From positions 186,001-250,000 of the forward strand of contig NW_017264205.1 of assembly GCF_001619985.1 (NCBI RefSeq): a stretch of DNA of 64,000 nt, in the 5' to 3' direction. Shown piece by piece: positions 36,301 through 51,184 of this stretch. Under the pieces are notes generated by a model. The model was given only the letters and a program-made list of their open reading frames with translations, searched no databases and was not told the origin of the DNA. Source of the stretch: Xylona heveae TC161. Lineage: Eukaryota; Ascomycota; Xylonomycetes; Xylonales; Xylonaceae. Each line of letters begins with the position of its first letter. Position 1 is the stretch's first letter. A program made the translations under genes and the position numbers.

Positions 36301-38247
36301 CTTTAAACTACCAAAGAAAATGCACAGGCTAGATACAGAGCCAAGAAATGCTCTTCGCACCGAGGGATCATTGTCAGTAAGAAGCGCTTTTGTGTGAGAC
36401 TCAAAGTAGTCTACCAAGTCGGTACGGGCGACGTCAAACAGATTTTGATAGGCCGCATTCGTAGCAACACTATCTTCCGCTTCGGGATCAGCTGTGGGTA
36501 AAGAGCCGTCCGCTCTCAGCGCTTGAACCAAATCCAAAAACCTAGAGGACGTATTCGCAAGCGTCGCTAAACAAGCTGCGTATGTTGCACGAACTGTAGG
36601 CTTCATTTTTGGTGTCGCTCCAGGGTAAAAAGGCTGAAACCGAGGAAGAACATATTCCGGGAAAACGTATGCGTTTATAGGTGAAACTACAGACACCATA
36701 GCCATCTAAGCCTACATTAGTATGAAATAATGTACTCGAGATATCTGCAAGGGCTCACCAGCTGGGTCACGGTTCGGAGGGCGGCAATTTGGACAATATC
36801 TGCCGGGTCGTTGAGCAGAGCCATAACGTATGGAAGGACACGATCAATCTTTGCCTCGTCCGGGATACGCTCGGCGAACGCCAAAAGTATATCACAAGCC
36901 CGAATCTTCGCCGTGGATCTTGCCGTATTCCTCAAGGATGATACGATTAATGTCAGAAAAATAAGTGTGCCATCCTCGGCTGGACGAAAACTTGTGGCTG
37001 ACGCCTGGTGACGATTGTTTGGAATATCCAAATGCACGGGTATCAAATTAAAGCCCAACACGCTGGACGAGGTATTTGGAGAATGCTTGTTTGGGGTATC
37101 ATAGCCTAGAAAGTAGGAAATCTTGTCAAAATCATAAAAAACTCGGTCGATTCTGTCATCTGCTTCTCCCAGATTTGTGATTCCGGTAGTGATCGGAGCA
37201 CGGCCAGATGAAGGATCGGTGATAAGACCCATGTATTGATGCAAAAAGCTGTAAAAATACTCGGGGAACGCTTTGCGGCGCCAGAAATTAAGGTATTCCT
37301 CTGCAGGAAATCTTGATTCCGGCTCGATCTGAATCATATGAGAGACCAGCTCTCGAATATCCCTATCCTCAATTTTTCTCAAATGCGCATGCTCCGGGTC
37401 GTACTCTCCTTTCCGATATTTGTAAAGCTGGCTCAGAGAGAATATCGGTGCTTCAAGGAAGAGCTCTGCTATTACACAGCCAACACTAAATATATCCATA
37501 GCCCAATTGACCGGTCCTCTCTCTTCATTCTGGGTTGCTGGGGAATAGAATCGTTCGGGTGCTAAATAGCAGGTCCGCCTCCCTGATGTGTCAAAATAAT
37601 ATGAAAAGTCCGCCGGATTATCCTCTGGAAGGTATGTTGGTTTGAAAGATGATGAAAAGTCAGAAAGGAAGAGCCAGTTCCATGAGGTAACTAAAATGTT
37701 CTCTGTCTTAATATCGCCATGATATATTTCGCGGGCATGGCAATCTCGCACGGCGCAAAGTAACTGAAACGCCAGCCATCTCTTCTCAATATTTTCAAGA
37801 AAAGGCCTCGTGCTGTACTCGTCAGAGACTTGAATCATCCAGACAGAAAGTCGCGTACCTCATCCGATCGTAAAGCGAGCTATGAATATACTGCCTGGCC
37901 AAATATCCATTTGCGCTTGTTTCCAATATTCTCTCGTACCCTAACGCGTTAGGAATGTCTGCAAGAGCCTTTCGCTCTCCTGGTATAGGTTGTTAGCAGG
38001 AGTCAGAAGTAATCCAAAGGTCGATAGTCATACGTAGCAGCTCCTTCACGTATTGGTCGAGCTTCATGCTCGAGTAAGGCTTAACCACAACTTTAACGAA
38101 GACCAAGCCATCATGATGACGGGCTCGGATCGATTTCATAAAACGAGCAGTTCCCAGGGATTTCTCGTAAGCCAAATCATAGAGCTCCGGAACATCTATA
38201 TTGGCGGAGCCCGCCGACAGTGTCGTTAGAGAGAATCCTTGGCCCAT
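33361..38247 (-). CDS. VPS15: Vps15 protein kinase-like regulatory subunit of PI3-kinase Vps34
   Basis: Scaffold of the Vps34 PI3-kinase complexes in autophagy and vacuolar sorting. Exons are 38247-38034, 37979-37859, 37812-36759 and 36705-33361, giving 1577 residues. MGQGFS at the N-terminus is a myristoylation-type Gly2. The kinase part has HGDIKTEN (near residues 143-150) and SDFSSS in place of DFG (163-165), as usual for Vps15. A long HEAT-repeat region follows (for example QIAALRTVTQLVMAMVSVVS across the last intron). Next comes a disordered linker, then a WD40 propeller (TGSDDGTVKVWDTARL, FISGASDGSIHV, WLLLGTSHGVLILWDLRF, FLITGGFDRKVRYWD). The size and domain order are typical. Confidence 0.95.
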
Positions 38248-38855
38248 TGTAGATCGGTGGTGCTGTCAATGGTGGACCATGAATACACCTCCACTATCTC
38301 AGACTCGATAGAACGACACGGTTCTGGTGTATCCGCAGCACATCCTGATCAATGATTCATGGTAGCAAGAGACCAAACTCGTAAATCGCGGGGACACTGA
38401 AATAGGAGCTGCCTCTACCGCCCATGTGCTTAAACAGACGACGATTAGATAGGCGTTTGGGAGCTTCGACGCCGAGTATTGGTACGGTGACCCCAATGAT
38501 CCATTAGCGTAGTGTCTTGTGCCCTCCCTCTCTGGATGCGCTACACAATAAATACAGTTCCAGACTCTCGTAAGACGCAATTGAAACAGAAGCATAACCA
38601 GATCTACGATGCTAAACTATTCTTACTCTACGATATCAATTACACAGTTCACATGTGAATTACCCTTCCGGGATTACTTAGTGAGGAGAATTATATGTCA
38701 AAAGGGAAATAAAATTTTTGGTTCCCGATTAGAGATATATTTACATAGGCCTGCTGGCAGCCACAAAAGGGATATCTTTTGAAACTGAATGCAAGAGCAT
38801 CATGCATCATAAACGCCATAAATCGCTTTTAAAAAGAATTTCGTATCGTCAATGC
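38248..38855. other. Intergenic region upstream of VPS15
   Basis: 608 bases between the VPS15 start and the stop of the small hydrophilic gene, both minus strand. It holds the VPS15 promoter. No gene is seen. Confidence 0.45.
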
Positions 38856-39406
38856 TTATTGGGCCTTGGAGCCGAAGCCACCCTTCTTAGAAACGGCAGC
38901 TTCTTCCTCCTCCTTCAATTCCTGGTCAATCTTGGCGCCCTTGCTGGGCTCGTTGCCGTGGTTCCTGGCCTGTATATAATGATCAGCCAAGCTCATACTT
39001 GGATGAAAGATAACGTGGAACTGGGCAAAGAGGATTTTACTTACAGGAAGTGTTGAGTCCTTCTTGGTCTCCGAAACTTCTTTCGGCTCTTTTCCAGGAC
39101 CGCTCTGCGGGGACAGTTAGTATGAGCTACCAAAAACTGAAAGGAATTCTCAAACTTGCCTTTGACTCGCTAGCGAGCTTGTTGGCAATAGATCTCTCGT
39201 CCTCTGCAAGAGTCGACGCGTCAGTTACTTGATCTTGAAACAATAATTGATTCATCTGGGAACCTACTGGAGTCCAAGGTGCTGTGGCTGTGGACCTGGC
39301 CCTCCTCGTATCTCTCCGCAGTCTTGATAGCGGAGGCGGGCGCGTTGCGCTGGTCACCGGCCTCGTAGGTGCCTCGACCACCGACGTTGGACATTCCAGC
39401 AGACAT
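38856..39406 (-). CDS. Small hydrophilic Lys/Glu-rich protein of unknown function
   Basis: Exons are 39406-39268, 39203-39160, 39104-39045 and 38969-38856, giving 118 residues. The start is MSAGMSNVGGRGTYEAGDQR and the middle NAPASAIKTAERYEEG. The end has EPSKGAKIDQELKEEEEAAV and SKKGGFGSKAQ. It has no hydrophobic core, membrane segment or cysteine, and looks intrinsically disordered, much like small stress or conidial hydrophilins, though I do not recognise a named family. Intron 2 (39159-39105) has a GC donor, AAAG|GCAAGT, with TACTAAC and CAG, which is the classic GC-AG signature. Four exons for a protein of this size, joining in phase, argue that it is a real gene. Confidence 0.82.
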
Positions 39407-39888
39407 TTTGTTTTATGTGATTTGAAAAGTGAAGTAAAAGGTTGGATAAGATTCTGGGGTGTGTATTTGAAGCGATTGATTGATTATTTGATGAAGTTTA
39501 AAGGAATGCTTCTTCGAGGAGCGGACGGGCTAATTTATGAAAGCGTTGGAGGGGCAGATTTGGTAGTGATGTCACACTCTGACGTGAAGTCGCACCCCAC
39601 ACATGCTAATGCTAGTACCCACTTCAGCAGCAAAAATTGACGTGACGCAGCCAATTTTTCCATAGCATGTCGTAATGCCATTCGATCACATACAGTGTAT
39701 ACGGTCATCTCGGACCCAGTCACGCCGGTCCTTGTCATGGAAATTAAACATGACCCGCCCGTCCTTAGTACACCACTTGGTTTACACAATGGAATTGGCT
39801 AAGAAATTCTAATGAAATCTAACATCGTTTTTAAGAAACTGCCCCTCCCCCGCCATATATGTTCTATCTACAGTTTTGCATTATTCAA
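39407..39888. other. Intergenic region, promoter of the small hydrophilic gene
   Basis: 482 bases between the small gene's start and the GMP synthase stop, both minus strand. The part next to the start reads, on the minus strand, as a CA/T-rich leader (tccaacctttta, cttttcaaatcac), consistent with a promoter and leader. No gene is seen. Confidence 0.45.
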
Positions 39889-41623
39889 TTACTCCATTTC
39901 AATCGTTCCCGGGGGTTTGCTGGTCACTGTTCACATTGTTAGATACCTATTTGAATACAATTCTTTTGAACCATGCATGCACTTACCATCGTAGAGGACA
40001 CGGCAGACACCATCAACCTCATTGACGATTCTTCGGCTAACCCGCTTCAAAAAGTGGCCGTCGAATGGAAACCAGTCTGCCGTCATGAAATCCGTAGTCT
40101 CAACGGCCCTGAGAGCAACAACTTGAGCATGGACACGTTTGTCACCCATGACACCAACAGCTTTGACAGGCAACACGGCCGCAAAAGCCTGGCTGATTTG
40201 GTTGTACAATCCAGCAGCTCTGATCTCCTCGATGAAAATCTTGTCCGCTTCACGAGCTATTCTCAATTGCTCCTTGGTGACTTCGCCGAGAATGCGGATG
40301 GCAAGTCCCGGTCCCGGGAAAGGATGGCGCCATACCAAGTCCTCAGGGATGCCCAGGTTGGTGCCTAATGCGCGCACCTCATCCTTGAAGAGTTCCCGAA
40401 GAGGCTCGATGAGCTTAAGGTGCATGCCCTCAAGCAAGCCACCGACATTGTGGTGAGTCTTGATAGTGGCACTGGGGCCCTTGAAGGAAATACTTTCAAT
40501 GACATCCGGATAGAGAGTACCCTGAAGAAGCCATTCAATCTCTCCTTGGCGAGACGAACCATGAGCATCCTCCGCAATCTTCTTTGCAGTCTCCTGGAAA
40601 ACTTCAATAAAAGTATTTCCAATGATCTTTCTCTTCTTTTCCGGGTCGCTCACTCCCTTCAACAATCCCAGAAAACGTTCGCTTGCATCCACCACGGTAA
40701 GGTTGATTCCCAAGTGCTTGGTCAACGTCTCCTTTACCGTCTGAGACTCCTCCAGACGGAGCACACCGTTGTCGACAAGGACAGCATGAAAGCGGTCGCC
40801 AATGGCTTCGTTCATCAGCTTAGCCGCAACAGTTGAGTCAACACCACCACTGACGGCTCCAATGACCTGGCCCTTTTCGCCAACCATGGCCCGAATTCTA
40901 GCAATTTCCTTGTCAACAAACTTCTCCATGCTCCAATCCTGCTTTGCTTTGCACACTCCAACGGCGAAGTTCTTCAACAATTTAGTTCCTCCCCGCGTAT
41001 GGGTGACCTCGGGGTGAAATTGGATGCCGTAGTAGGGCTTGTTTTCGTGAGCAATACCAGCGAATGGTGCATTAGGAGTAGTAGCAATGGTGACAAATGA
41101 CGGAGGAAGGTGAGAAAGTTTATCTCCGTGAGACATCCACACTTCCATGTCTTTTTCCAGCGTCTGGAACAGCTGGTCGATGTGGGATGACTTGCCCTCG
41201 TGAGCGTGAATGTTCAGAGTTGCATGTCCATATTCTCTCTTATCGCCTGCGAGCACGTTCTTTCCGTGATGCCAAGCGATTTCCTGAAGACCATAGCAGA
41301 TACCCAGAATTGGCACTCCCATTTCGAAAGCCTCAGGGTCAACATGCGGCGCATCATCCCAGTAGACAGAGTAGGGGCCGCCCGAAAGAATAATACCCTT
41401 GGGCTTCCAAGAAAGCTCAGAAAGCTTTTGAGTGCATGGCAGCATCTCAGAGTAGACATTGAGCTCACGGAGACGTCTGGTAATCAAATGCGAATACTGC
41501 GATCTTCAATCTGTCAATGCAACTGTGAGTCAAACGTTATAAAGGGACTAACCCAAAGTCCAAGACGAGGATGGTATCGAAGCTCTTGTGCGGCTCCTCA
41601 GCCAGTTCCTTGTTGTTCGCCAT
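39889..41623 (-). CDS. GUA1: GMP synthase (glutamine-hydrolysing)
   Basis: Converts XMP to GMP with glutamine and ATP, the last step of de novo guanine nucleotide synthesis. Exons are 41623-41553, 41503-39987 and 39926-39889, giving 541 residues. The N-terminal class I amidotransferase has [42 protein letters not shown] (catalytic Cys) and FHPEVTH (His-Pro-Glu). The ATP-pyrophosphatase part has the P-loop [15 protein letters not shown], and the C-terminal domain has [15 protein letters not shown] and the ending [10 protein letters not shown]. The last exon of 38 nt adds the conserved C-terminal tail, which would be lost if read-through of the second exon were taken. Confidence 0.97.
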
Positions 41624-41906
41624 TTCGAATATCTTGCGCGCAAAGAGATCGGATGCAAATAAGATATAAAGGAGCGATCGAAAGCCCAAGGAGCGGTGGA
41701 GGGGGTGGGCTTCAGTAGGTAAATAATTTGGCAGGGCGAGACTTTTTTACGATTGAGGGACTCATGCATTTTTTATCGATAGGGCGTCCCGATAAGGCTC
41801 GGGTAGCGAGGGGCAGCACAAGCCACTTTTAGATTTCGTTTTTGAGTCCAAGCCACTGATCAAGACTCCTCAACGGCCTCTTGCATCCGGCGCAACGATT
41901 TCAGAA
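41624..41906. promoter_or_regulatory. Divergent promoter region GUA1/BCP1
   Basis: 283 bases between two divergent start codons, so the two genes share this promoter stretch. No clear TATA box is seen; the sequence next to GUA1 is AG-rich on the plus strand. Confidence 0.5.
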
Positions 41907-42906
41907 ATGGCGAAAAGGAAACAGATCAAAGATGAGGAGATGCGTGATGCTGGGTCTGATGATCGAGTTCGCAACGACTCCGATGAAAGCGGCAGCGACG
42001 AGGTACATGCAATTCATCATCTAGTCTCTCGGGCACTTGTTGACACAAAATCAGGATACCGAGATGGTCAATGTCGAGTTCGAGTGGTTCGACCCTCATC
42101 CTGACCATGACTTCCATGGGATTAAGACGCTATTGCGTCAACTCTTTGACAACGACGCGCTGTTGTTCGATCTATCGGCCTTGACAGATCTCATCCTTGC
42201 CCAGCCTTTACTCGGCAGCACAGTCAAAGTGGATGGGCAAGAGACAGATCCCTATGCCTTTTTGTCTGTCCTCAACCTTCACGAGCATCAGGTGAGACTT
42301 TTGGTATTCTGATCAACAAAATTGGTAATTTGCGGCTAATTATTCGAGAAGAACAAACCAGTCGTGAAAGATCTTACGAATTATCTCGCACAAAAGTCTT
42401 CCGCCAATGCCAACCTCTCGAACATTTCTTCTGCGCTGTCGTCTTCAGACGCAAGGGTGGGATTGATCCTCACCGAACGCCTCATTAACATTCCTTCGGA
42501 GGTGGTCCCGCCGATGTACTCGATGCTTCTCGAGGAAATCTCGTGGGCTCTGGAAGAGAAAGAGCCTTATGACTTCACGCATTACCTCATCATCTCGAAG
42601 ACTTACACTGAAGTTGAGTCGAAACTTGACCAGGAGGATGACCGGCCCCAGAAGAAGAAGAAGGGCTCAAAGAATAGCAACGAGATTTTCTTTTTCCACC
42701 CTGAAGATGAGGTCTTGCAAAAACATGCCATGGGCCATGGTGGATTTGAGTACACAAATCAATCCGGGGAAGGTGTCTCCGATTCAAAACGAGTCTTCCA
42801 AGATTTGGGTATTCGGCCGCAAGGACACATGATGTTGATCGAAGCAAGCAAATTTTCGGGGGCGATAAATGCCATTTCAGAGTACCTGAACCCTTCAAGC
42901 ATTTAG
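41907..42906 (+). CDS. BCP1: BCCIP-family protein Bcp1
   Basis: Bcp1 is a nuclear chaperone of ribosomal protein uL14 and takes part in export of Mss4; its human relative is BCCIP. Exons are 41907-42002, 42055-42291 and 42352-42906, giving 295 residues. A basic/acidic N-terminus (MAKRKQIKDEEMRDAG) is followed by NVEFEWFDPHPDHDFHGIK, the hallmark of the family, then LVFDL-type helices (LLFDLSALTDLILAQP), DPYAFLSVLNLHEHQ, and later VGLILTERLINIPSEVVPPM and IFFFHPEDEVLQKHA. All are typical Bcp1 blocks. Phases are all zero. Confidence 0.95.
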
Positions 42907-44139
42907 AGATTTCTTTGAAGGGCGTTTCAGCATATGGATTTTATTTTTCTTCTTGGATACCATCGTTATGCATAGGTGTAGAATAAAAGTTAGTTGGTTG
43001 GTTGGGATTTGTCCATCCTTCTCGCATTGTTGTTTCTTAGCTATTTACATAACGCCTGGTGCAAGACTCACAATGATTAGCTGGATCATCGAATCACCTA
43101 CGAAAGAGCCGTTAAAGATTAAGAACCCCATTTCATAGGATAGTCTTAAAGGAGCATGTCCATGCTGACCGGAACAGGAGTTAAGATTTTGATCGAATAC
43201 TTCTTCGCAAGACTGAAAGAAACAAACATTATGTATCAAATCCAATTTGTAGCATTGCAATTCTGGATTTTGACATGAGAAGCCATTCTGAGTGTATTAA
43301 TGTCTTTCGCTGGCAGGGCGCCGTTGAAAGAGTATCATTGCTTGTTCGATTGTAGCCTCAGATTGATACCTTTTTAAAAAAAAAAATTGTATGCAGAAAG
43401 AAAATTAAATATGGGATGACGAGGATACGGAAGCGTGCGATAGAAGATATAGATCTACTCCCATTGAAGAAACAAGAAGACGCTTTGGAAGGAAAATAAA
43501 AATAAAATAAAATAAATGTGTTGTTCTTTACTTGGGTGTGGCCCAGTGTTGTTATTATTTATTGCGGCGCTCGGGTGAATCCTGCTGTTGTCATGTTGAT
43601 AAACCCAGTTTGGTCCCTCCCCCCGCCAAAAACGGAGCCTTTCATACCTTAGGCGACTTCGCAGGCAACACCCAACACCTCAATCAAGACTGATCACAGC
43701 CTCAATCTCGCCACGAGATATCGGCAACGATTGCTTTCAGCTCATTTTATCAATTTTCGAACGGAGCTGGTGTACGGTGTCCAAATTCCCTACGCCGGCT
43801 CCTCTTCACAGACTTGTGGCGGGAAGAACCGGACCTATCGACGGCATCAGCTCGTGAGATCACACGCACTCTGCAAGGCTGCCACGAGAATCGCGGCTAG
43901 GTCACCCGCCTCTTGGATCTGTCTACCCAAGACCACAGGATAGCAGAGCTTGTACCATCACGGCATCAAAGTAATCGCAGTCGTGCCAGTCTGATTCCGC
44001 GTTTCAGATTCCCCACATCGCTCATTGTTTTCAACTGAGTGACCTCCTGGATAAAAACGCGTCACTGCGAGACCTATATCGATAAGAATAGTGGAAACTT
44101 GTCGTAAATCCTGAAATAAGTTTTGATCCGCGAGCAAAT
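42907..44139. other. 3' region of BCP1 and upstream region of pkcA
   Basis: 1233 bases. It contains an A-rich tract at 43376-43387, an (AAAAT)n stretch around 43493-43515, and pyrimidine-rich sequence at 43550-43740. The region 43680-44139 probably includes the protein kinase C 5' leader. A short open frame at 43731-43943 shows no recognisable domain and is not called. Confidence 0.45.
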
Positions 44140-48125
<3,986 letters not shown>

Positions 48126-48869
48126 AGGCATCGGCCTTTCTGTAACCATACAATATACCCATAACGTTCGGTTTTTGTTACAGCGAAAGCGAGATGCCAT
48201 GTACTCACATCGTCAAAGGTTGCTTGGAACGGGAGAAAAAGCGCTCATACGAGGGGACCCTAAACCTCCCGACAACCACCGCGATTCAGCTTGTGGGAAG
48301 ACGATGGAGTGTTGCAGAGTCGGTAATCCAGCTGTTCTCCCTCTTGATAGAGTGTTTCAAGCTTTGCTCCAAGCTTTACTTATTTCTTTCACTTCTTCTT
48401 CATTTCTCTCTGTTTCAATATACTGGGTCACCTCTCATCTAGCCGCGCGTTTCTTTCGCTTTCTAGCGGCGCGCCCTTCATTGCCTTCATCAATTTTTTG
48501 CAGATGTCGCTAAGCACATAAAAGGCATGAGAAAGCCGGCAAGAGATTCATGATTCATCCTCGTTCTGGAAGCGCAGATGAGATGTACGGGATAATGCAT
48601 GCGGATGTGTTTATCAACCATGTTGGTGGTGAGTGGCGGATAACAATTTGCGGATGTGGGATGACAAGATGACTGGCCCGCTACTTGCTTCTGTGCCTTT
48701 TTATCTTTCCTCGCCCTCTTCACTTTTGCGATATGAGTGGATGTTTTTTGCTTTCTTACATCTTTTTCATCCTCTTTGAACGCCGTTAGACATGAGGATG
48801 TTTGTTCTTTTTTTTTTCACATTGTATTCTGTCCCAAGAAGAGGAGTGTGGGCGAATGAGGCAAATATG

Positions 48870-48935
48870 AAGCGCGGTGATGCGGTGATACGATGATGCG
48901 ATGGTGCGGTGGTGCAATGGTGCGGCGGTGGCAGC
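48870..48935. repeat. Imperfect G(A/G)TG-rich low-complexity repeat
   Basis: Units like ggtgatgcg, gatgatgcg, gatggtgcg, ggtggtgcaa and tggtgcggc follow one another with substitutions, giving a degenerate 9-10 base periodicity. It lies in non-coding sequence downstream of pkcA. Confidence 0.6.
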
Positions 48936-49122
48936 TGAGAGCAATATACATGAGACGGGGGGATGTGTGTTTCCCAGCACAAAAAAGAAGCATTTGAGAT
49001 TTTATTTTACTTTTATGTCCTTTTTAATTTAATCTTTTATCTCTTTCATATTGAAATGTCTAGATTAAATACACGATGACATTTTTTGCATAAATTATGG
49101 GTTCGAGCGCCATTTATATTTC

Positions 49123-49138
49123 CCCTCTCTCTCTCTCT
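49123..49138. repeat. (TC)n microsatellite
   Basis: A short run of alternating CT just upstream of the MFS 3' end, in non-coding sequence. Confidence 0.5.
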
Positions 49139-49284
49139 AATTCTATTCACAAATCAACCATCCCCTTTGAACGCCCAAAATGTATTATTCCAAAGAAGCG
49201 CAAAAAGAAATGTATATATGAAAGAGCACATAAAGGAAGACTTCCCCCCTGCCTAGGCAAAAGCCAGAGCAAAGTAAGAGAGGT

Positions 49285-51184
49285 CTAGTCTTGATGATGC
49301 GTCCTCGGAATCCGCGAAATAAGCACCCACAACACCAAATCCAGACCCAACATGGCGAGGATAAACGGCTGCAGGACCGTAACGCCTTTTGCTTGCGCCA
49401 TGGCGCCGACCACAAAGGGAAACATTGCCGCCCCGGCGCCCCCAAAGGCTGACGCAAATCCGACGGCGCTAATGTGCATGTGCTGCGGCAGAATCTTCAT
49501 CGCAGCAACCACGACGGCAGGGAACAGCGGGCCCAGGAAGAATCCGAGAAAAGCGACGGCGATTGCGGAAACGAGGAAATGCGGGACAAGCCAGAAGAGA
49601 AGCTCGAGGCCCATGGATGCCAGCAGGTAGATCTAGAAATATATCCAGAAAGGCATTAGTATTGTGTATAAAACAATAGCCTCGCTGCCCGCCGGCCTAA
49701 ATTCCACTTCGCCAACAACACCAAGAAATCCTGCCCCCAAAACACCCGGGAAAAGAAAAGCCCTTTCCAACAGCACTTAAGAACCTTCCCCCACAACATC
49801 GAACCAAAAAAGGAACTGGAAGAGCTCTTCACTCGGCGTGTTGCCAAAAAACAATNNNNNNNNNNNNNNNNNNNNNNNNNNNNNNNTCTCGGGGTCACAA
49901 ATCCGAGAATCACCCTTCCCACGGTAATGCCGAGCCAGAATCCCACAGCACTGATCCCAGAAGCAAAAGCCGTACCGGACCGGACGTTGATCATGAACGT
50001 CACGATCCAGCCGCCCAGGGATACTTCGACGCCAACGTAGACAAATAGGAAAGCCGAACAGAGCCATGTGGCTTGGTTCCTGATCACCTGGCGTGTCGAT
50101 CCGCTCTTGGATCCTGCAGATACCTGTTGTGCGTCGCGGAATACTTTGCCGGTTGATGACCAGAACGCTACAGCCGCAGTGCCGAGCTCAATCACGCCAA
50201 GGCAAATCTGTTCAATCACAAGATAGATTATTGTTAGTAGGTGGTGACGTGGATATGAAGTGTAGAAAAGCAACGGAGCGGAGTGGAGTTGTTTATAGAA
50301 ATTGTTTATAGGAGATTGAAGAAGGGGAAGGGGGAAAGAAAAACAGACCATGAGGTAGTAAAACGAATACCAGGGAAGATGTCCCTTGGTGATCATGCTC
50401 GTGGCAATCAATGGACTGATTGTCGCTCCTAGACCGTAGAAGCCGTGCAGGAATCCGAGAATCTCGTTCGCGTTCGCCATGTTTCCGATATATGTGTTCC
50501 ATGCGGCGTCTAGAACGCCATTGCCGAATCCAGCGAGGACACAAACAATAACGACCACGGGCCACGGTGGATGGACGCAGAGGATAATATACGTGATGGT
50601 ATGGCAGATGGGCCCAATCAGTGCAATCCCGCGCTGTCCGAAGCGGTGGTGGATTCTGCTGATGAGCGCAGCCGCAGAAGTGTAGCCGATAAAGGGAGAA
50701 AGAAAGACGAGTGCAATGACTGTGTAGCCCAGAGAATAATATTTCTCGAGCTGCGTATCATTGATGAGCATGAGATGGCGATATATGCACAACGGCCAGC
50801 CTCACAGGAGAGGTTAATTGCTTACATATGGAATGAGTGCCTAGTGGAGTGTAAGCATTGGAAGCAATTGTACGATAAGCTTTTATTTAAAGTAATAATA
50901 AGGGGCGAAACGACATTGAGTAGGGGAGAGGGGAAACGTACGCCGTATGCAGCATCATTGGCACCCATTACGACAAAAGACCAGAATGTTGAAAAGACCC
51001 GCGAGATGTTACTCTTTGGATGGTTCCATCGCTGCCGCGCCCGGACAAAGTTTGTCGGCGGCTCGGGATCGTTGTGGTCGACATGACCTGTTGAGATTTC
51101 CTGGGGAGCTATAGCTGAAGATGCTCTTCCTGGTTTATGAGCAATTGCAGGTGGAAGTTCTATTTCCGTGGTGGTCGATGTCAT
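49285..51184 (-). CDS. MFS transporter, fucose-permease/BSC6-like, interrupted by an assembly gap
   Basis: A twelve-helix major facilitator protein with a hydrophilic N-terminus. Exons seen are 51184-50942, 50840-50826 (15 nt, A-L-I-P-Y), 50750-50349, 50207-49887 up to the gap, and 49632-49285 after it. Blocks: FSTFWSFVVMGANDAAYG, LEKYYSLGYTVIALVFLSPF, LAGFGNGVLDAAWNTYIG, LHGFYGLGATISPLIATS, GGWIVTFMINVRSGTA, GVTVLQPFILAMLGLDLVLW. The GAN-DA-YG and GFGNG-D-WN signatures fit the fucose-permease-like MFS subfamily, whose substrates in fungi are mostly unknown. The exon before the gap ends in GFVTPR, and a few codons plus the intron donor are missing. The donor of the intron after 50349 is GTCTGT, unusual but phase-correct. 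Confidence 0.88.
49856..49886. other. Assembly gap (31 N)
   Basis: A run of 31 N lies within the MFS gene. Its true length is unknown. Between it and the last exon (49633-49855) there is about 220 bp of sequence that does not code for the expected MFS residues. Confidence 0.99.

Larger units (their letters stand above)
48126..49284. other. Convergent intergenic region pkcA/MFS gene
   Basis: 1159 bases. It holds an imperfect GGTG/GATG-type simple repeat at about 48870-48935, a T-run near 48810-48820, and a (TC)n tract at 49123-49138. No gene is recognised. Confidence 0.45.

Noticed and set aside
43731-43943. 70-codon open frame upstream of pkcA
   Set aside because: No recognisable domain; it lies in the probable 5' leader of pkcA.
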